Assembly: GCF_016907275.1 (NCBI RefSeq)
Contig: NZ_JAFBBP010000001.1
Location: 2,098,001 to 2,162,000 of the forward strand
Length of the DNA stretch: 64,000 nt
DNA from: Micromonospora luteifusca
GTDB lineage: Bacteria > Actinomycetota > Actinomycetes > Mycobacteriales > Micromonosporaceae
Direction of reading: 5' to 3'
The notes below the pieces were generated by a model. It was not told the origin of the DNA. It saw only the letters and a list, made by a program, of their open reading frames with translations, and ran no database searches. The number at the start of each line of letters is the position of its first letter. The first letter of the stretch is position 1. The position numbers and the translations under genes were made by a program. This document shows, in pieces, positions 60,862 to 64,000 of this stretch.

Positions 60862-61773
60862 CTAGCCGACCAGCTGGTCACCGAGGACAGTTCGGGCATA
60901 GCGGACCACCCGTCCCTGCCGTACGCCGGCGATCAGGCCGTTGTCCCGCAGCGTGGTGAGGTGGTGCGACGCGGTCGCCGGCGCGAGGCTCAACATCGCG
61001 GCCAGCTCGCCGGTGCTCAGCGGAGCGTCGAGTACGGACAGCGCCGCCGCCCGCGTACTGCCGAGCAGCGCGCCCAGCGCGGCGCTGGGCGGCGGCGACG
61101 TCCACAGCCCGCCCAGCCCTCCGGGTGGATAGCAGAGCGCCGGCCCGGCGTCACCCTCCATGATCGCGTGCACCGTCGGCCCGGCGAAGGAGGTGGGCAG
61201 CAGCGTCCACGGGCGCCCGTTCTGATCGGCCGGCCGGGTCGTGCCGACGGCGACCTGCAGCGCCGCGCCGTCCCAGCGGATCAACGGGTGCAGCTCGCGG
61301 AGCAGCGTCCGCCCGCCCTGCTCGGCGGCGAGCAGAGTCCGCCGCCGGATGTCCGCCAGCGCGAGCGCTCGCAGCCGGGGCCAGTCCGGCGCGATCAGCA
61401 GCGTGAAGTAGCGACGGAGCTGCGCGACCAGCTCGTCCGGGGCCAGCCGGGGTGCACCGGCCCGGTCCAGTTGCCGCCGCACCTGGGTCGGGCCGGTGCT
61501 GGCGACCGCCCGCAGCTCGGCCGCCAGATTCGGCGCCACCCCGATCGGGGTGAGGAAGTCCGGCACGTATCCGTTGGACGACTTGAGCACCGCCAACAGC
61601 GGCTCCAGGCCGGCACCCGGCAGCAGCCGCTCGGCACGCTCCCGCCACGGACGGTGCATCCAGTACTTCGCCGGCTTCCGCAAGGCCCAGGTGCTGGCCA
61701 CCAGCTCAGCCAGCGGCGAGTGCACGAACCGGACCCGACTCAGGTCGTCGGGCGTGAAGTGGACCTCGATCAC
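60862..61773 (-). CDS. ArsR/SmtB-type winged-helix regulator with N-terminal DUF5937-like domain
   Basis: A 303-residue regulator. The C-terminal HTH is ArsR-like (LDAPLSTGELAAMLSLAPATASHHLTTLRDNGLI); the N-terminal 200 residues (MIEVHFTPDDLSRVRFVHSP) are of the DUF5937 type. No metal-binding Cys cluster is visible, so its signal is unknown. It is divergent from the aldo-keto reductase with a palindrome between. Start ATG 61773. Confidence 0.88.
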   Translation of the reverse strand: MIEVHFTPDDLSRVRFVHSPLAELVASTWALRKPAKYWMHRPWRERAERLLPGAGLEPLLAVLKSSNGYVPDFLTPIGVAPNLAAELRAVASTGPTQVRRQLDRAGAPRLAPDELVAQLRRYFTLLIAPDWPRLRALALADIRRRTLLAAEQGGRTLLRELHPLIRWDGAALQVAVGTTRPADQNGRPWTLLPTSFAGPTVHAIMEGDAGPALCYPPGGLGGLWTSPPPSAALGALLGSTRAAALSVLDAPLSTGELAAMLSLAPATASHHLTTLRDNGLIAGVRQGRVVRYARTVLGDQLVG

Positions 61774-61788
61774 CGACAGATTCGACCA

Positions 61789-61798
61789 CGTTCGAACG
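61789..61798. promoter_or_regulatory. Palindromic operator candidate between ArsR-type and AKR genes
   Basis: CGTTCGAACG is a perfect 10-base palindrome flanked by TTCGA and GGTTCG half-sites, in the 62-base divergent gap. It could be the regulator's operator. Confidence 0.5.
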
Positions 61799-61835
61799 GT
61801 TCGGCGACAGCGCGCGACCGCTGGACGATCCTCGG

Positions 61836-62861
61836 ATGGAATACAGGCAACTGGGCCGGTCGGGCCTGCGCGTGAGCGCGGTCGCGTACGGCAACTGGGT
61901 CACCCACGGCAGCCAGCTCGACGACAGGGCGGCGGCTGCCTGCGTGGCCGTCGCCCTGGACGCGGGCATCACCACCTTCGACACTGCGGACCGGTACGCC
62001 CAGGGACGGGCCGAGGAGGCGCTGGGCAAGGCGTTGAGCGGCGTCCGACGCAGCTCGATCGAGCTGTGCACGAAGGTCTACCTTCCGGTCGGCCCAGGGC
62101 CGAACGACGCCGGCCTGTCCCGCAAGCACATCATCGAGGGCTGCCACGCCTCGCTGCGCCGGCTGGGCACCGACTACGTCGACCTCTACCAGGCACACCG
62201 GTACGACGACACCGTGCCGCTGGAGGAGACGATGACCGCCTTCGCCGATCTGGTCCGCCAGGGCAAGGTGCTCTACATCGGCGCCTCCGAGTGGACCGCC
62301 GCGCAACTGCGTGCGGGCCTGCGGCTCGCCGCCGACCTGAACGTCCCGTTCATCGCCAACCAGCCGCAGTACTCGATGCTGTGGCGGGTGGTGGAGGCCG
62401 AGGTGGTGCCCGCCAGCGCCGAGCTCGGCCTGGGTCAGCTCGCCTGGTCGCCGCTCGCGATGGGCGTGCTGACCGGCAAGTACGAGCCCGGCCATCGTCC
62501 GCCCGCCGGCTCCCGGGCCACCGACGGCTTCGGCGGGTCGTTCATCGCCCGCTACTCCTCGGATCTGCTGCTCTCCCGGGTACGCCAGCTCCGGTCGATC
62601 GCCGAGGCCGCCGACTGCACGATGGCCCAGTTGGCGGTGGCGTGGGTGTTACGCCGTCCAACGGTGGCCAGTGCGATCGTCGGCGCGTCGCGACCCGACC
62701 AGCTCGCCGAAACGGCCGCGGCCACCACGGTCCGACTGGACGACGAGCTGATGGCACGGATCGACGCCGTGCTCGGCGATCTCGTCGAGCGTGATCCGGC
62801 GAAGACCGCCCGACCGAACGACGTGATGCCCGCCTGGCGTCCACCGCCTGCCGCCAGCTGA
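61836..62861 (+). CDS. Aldo/keto reductase
   Basis: A 341-residue TIM-barrel NADPH oxidoreductase of the voltage-channel-beta/YghZ type: MEYRQLGRSGLRVSAVAYGN, TTFDTADRYAQGRAEEALG (catalytic Asp and Tyr), ELCTKVYLPVG (Lys), YVDLYQAHRYDD (His). IVGASRPDQLAE binds the nucleotide. The substrate is likely a small aldehyde or ketone. Divergent from the ArsR-type regulator, which may control it. Confidence 0.93.
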   Translation: MEYRQLGRSGLRVSAVAYGNWVTHGSQLDDRAAAACVAVALDAGITTFDTADRYAQGRAEEALGKALSGVRRSSIELCTKVYLPVGPGPNDAGLSRKHIIEGCHASLRRLGTDYVDLYQAHRYDDTVPLEETMTAFADLVRQGKVLYIGASEWTAAQLRAGLRLAADLNVPFIANQPQYSMLWRVVEAEVVPASAELGLGQLAWSPLAMGVLTGKYEPGHRPPAGSRATDGFGGSFIARYSSDLLLSRVRQLRSIAEAADCTMAQLAVAWVLRRPTVASAIVGASRPDQLAETAAATTVRLDDELMARIDAVLGDLVERDPAKTARPNDVMPAWRPPPAAS

Positions 62862-62897
62862 TACCCGCGACCGGGATGGCCGTGGCAGGCTCGGACC

Positions 62898-64000
62898 GTG
62901 GGCACATTGTCCGAGAAGTCGACCGGCGCGGCGTGGGGCGACCTGCGCCGCGTGCCGGTCTGGCTTGCCCCGGCGCTGCTGACCCTGGCGGTGACCCTGA
63001 CCGGGCTGGGCTCCGCCCAGCTCTGGCGCGACGAGTTGGCGACCTGGAGCGCGGCCACCCGGTCGCCGCACGACCTGGCCCGGCTGGCCGGCACCATCGA
63101 CGCCGCGACCGGGCCGTACTACCTGCTGATGCACGGCTGGACCGCGATCGTCGGCGACTCCACGATCGCCCTACGCGTACCGGCCGTGCTGGCGATGACC
63201 GTGGCCGCCGGGTTGCTGGCGGTGCTCGGCGCGCGGCTCGTCGATCGACGAACCGGCCTCTTCGCCGGGCTGCTGTTCGCGGTGCTCCCCGGCACGTCGC
63301 GCTATGGGCAGGAGGCTCGCCCGTACGCGTTGGCCACCATGCTCGCGGTGCTCGCCACACTGCTGCTGGTGAGCGCTCTACGCCGGCCGAGCTGGGCCCG
63401 TTGGGCCGGGTACGCGGCCGCCGTCGCCGCTCTCGGACTCATCCACCTGATCGCACTCACCCTGCTCGCCGCGCACGCGCTGGTCGTCCTGCTCGCCTGG
63501 TGGCGCGGCCCGGTCGCGGCCGGCATCGCCGCCCCGGGCGACCGCAGCGCTGAGCGGGACCGGCGGGTGTGGCGGTGGGTGGTCGCCGTGGTGCCGGTCG
63601 TGCTGCTGGTCAGCCCACTGTTGCTCAAGGCGCGGACCCAGCGGTCTCGGCAGCTGAACTGGGTCGACCTGGCTCGACTGGACGACCTCACCGCCCTGCC
63701 CGGCGGCGTGACCCAGAGCAGCGTGGTGGGCGGCCTGCTGGTCGGGGTCGCCGCACTGGGCGCGGCCCGGCTCGGGCGGCGCGCCCTGCTGCCGGTGAGC
63801 GCGGTTCTGCTGCCCGTGCTGCTGCTCTTCGCCGCCGGCACGGTCGTGGCGCTGTGGGTACCCCGGTATCTGGTCTTCGTGGTGCCCTTCGTCTGCCTGC
63901 TGGCGGGCGCGGCGCTGGCCGCGGTGGCCGCGCCGGCCGCGCTCGTCGTGGTGGTCCTGGCCGGGCTGCTCGGCCTGCCCGACCAGACCGCGCTGCGGCG
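62898..64000 (+). CDS. Integral membrane glycosyltransferase (GT39/ArnT-like), N-terminal part
   Basis: The frame runs off the window, with 367 codons present. GTG 62898 begins MGTLSEKSTGAAWG. After TM1 comes LWRDELATWS, the acidic (DE) catalytic loop of GT-C polyprenyl-phosphate mannosyltransferases. GPYYLLMHGWTAIVGDST and RYGQEARPYALATM are typical of the family. Several TM segments follow. It would transfer a sugar from a lipid carrier outside the membrane; the acceptor is unknown. Complete length and C-terminus are not visible. Confidence 0.82.
   Translation, partial: MGTLSEKSTGAAWGDLRRVPVWLAPALLTLAVTLTGLGSAQLWRDELATWSAATRSPHDLARLAGTIDAATGPYYLLMHGWTAIVGDSTIALRVPAVLAMTVAAGLLAVLGARLVDRRTGLFAGLLFAVLPGTSRYGQEARPYALATMLAVLATLLLVSALRRPSWARWAGYAAAVAALGLIHLIALTLLAAHALVVLLAWWRGPVAAGIAAPGDRSAERDRRVWRWVVAVVPVVLLVSPLLLKARTQRSRQLNWVDLARLDDLTALPGGVTQSSVVGGLLVGVAALGAARLGRRALLPVSAVLLPVLLLFAAGTVVALWVPRYLVFVVPFVCLLAGAALAAVAAPAALVVVVLAGLLGLPDQTALR

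Overview
The window is about 72% G+C with strong codon bias, frequent GTG starts and 1-4 base ATGA/GTGA overlaps between genes. It reads as ordinary chromosome of a Micromonosporaceae actinomycete, most likely Micromonospora. Pointers are a mycobacterial-type Kgd, a WhiB1-like protein, DUF6104 and DUF6412 proteins, an SCO7613-type giant membrane protein, a SodN/SodX pair, and intergenic palindromes carrying GATC. I see no rRNA, tRNA, CRISPR array, transposase, integrase or prophage. Most genes are housekeeping or conserved actinobacterial genes, so novelty is more likely in small ORFs, RNA structures and intergenic repeats than in a large accessory system.

Layout. 1-12.3 kb: the tail of a probable secreted subtilase, a GH13 trehalose-synthase-like enzyme, a DUF1349 protein, DedA, a YidC paralogue with DUF6412, a YbdK/EgtA-type ligase, a CoA-disulfide-reductase-like flavoprotein, a LacI regulator, and a convergent sugar operon (AGE-family isomerase plus PfkB kinase) with a LacI-like operator and a 41-codon leader ORF. 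12.3-20.2 kb: a small-molecule kinase, Nei glycosylase, a membrane protein followed by four stem-loops, an arginine-hydrolase/RocD pair, an FHA protein with pterin dehydratase, and a desaturase. 20.3-29.6 kb: an 1162-residue membrane protein, CutA, a 51-bp direct repeat, acyltransferase plus patatin, a Ser/Thr kinase, a GT4 glycosyltransferase and a BON protein.

29.8-40 kb: an envelope-stress style locus (PhoP/MprA-like regulator, histidine kinase, HtrA), PadR plus DUF4097 with a palindromic operator and a Shine-Dalgarno-masking hairpin, an OlsB/OlsA-like ornithine-lipid pair, a hotdog-like protein and an ABC exporter. 40-54.9 kb: Kgd, DUF6104, Pta-AckA, two paralogous lipoprotein hydrolases flanking a nucleotidyltransferase, a quinone-oxidoreductase-like enzyme, malic enzyme, divergent SodX/SodN, GNAT and an RsbW-like protein. 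55-64 kb: a DAG-kinase-like protein, WhiB1 with a CRP-type site, a compact sulfite/APS reductase operon led by a cysteine-type leader peptide, an ArsR-type regulator divergent from an aldo-keto reductase, and the start of a GT39-like membrane glycosyltransferase.

Themes. Arginine/ornithine appears twice: breakdown by the ddaH-like/rocD pair and possible lipid synthesis by the OlsBA-like pair. Central carbon is represented by Kgd, Pta-AckA and malic enzyme. Sulfur assimilation runs APS to sulfite to sulfide with a SirB/CbiX-type chelatase that could serve siroheme. Many start calls were moved inside longer open frames, using Shine-Dalgarno sequences, overlaps or catalytic N-termini.
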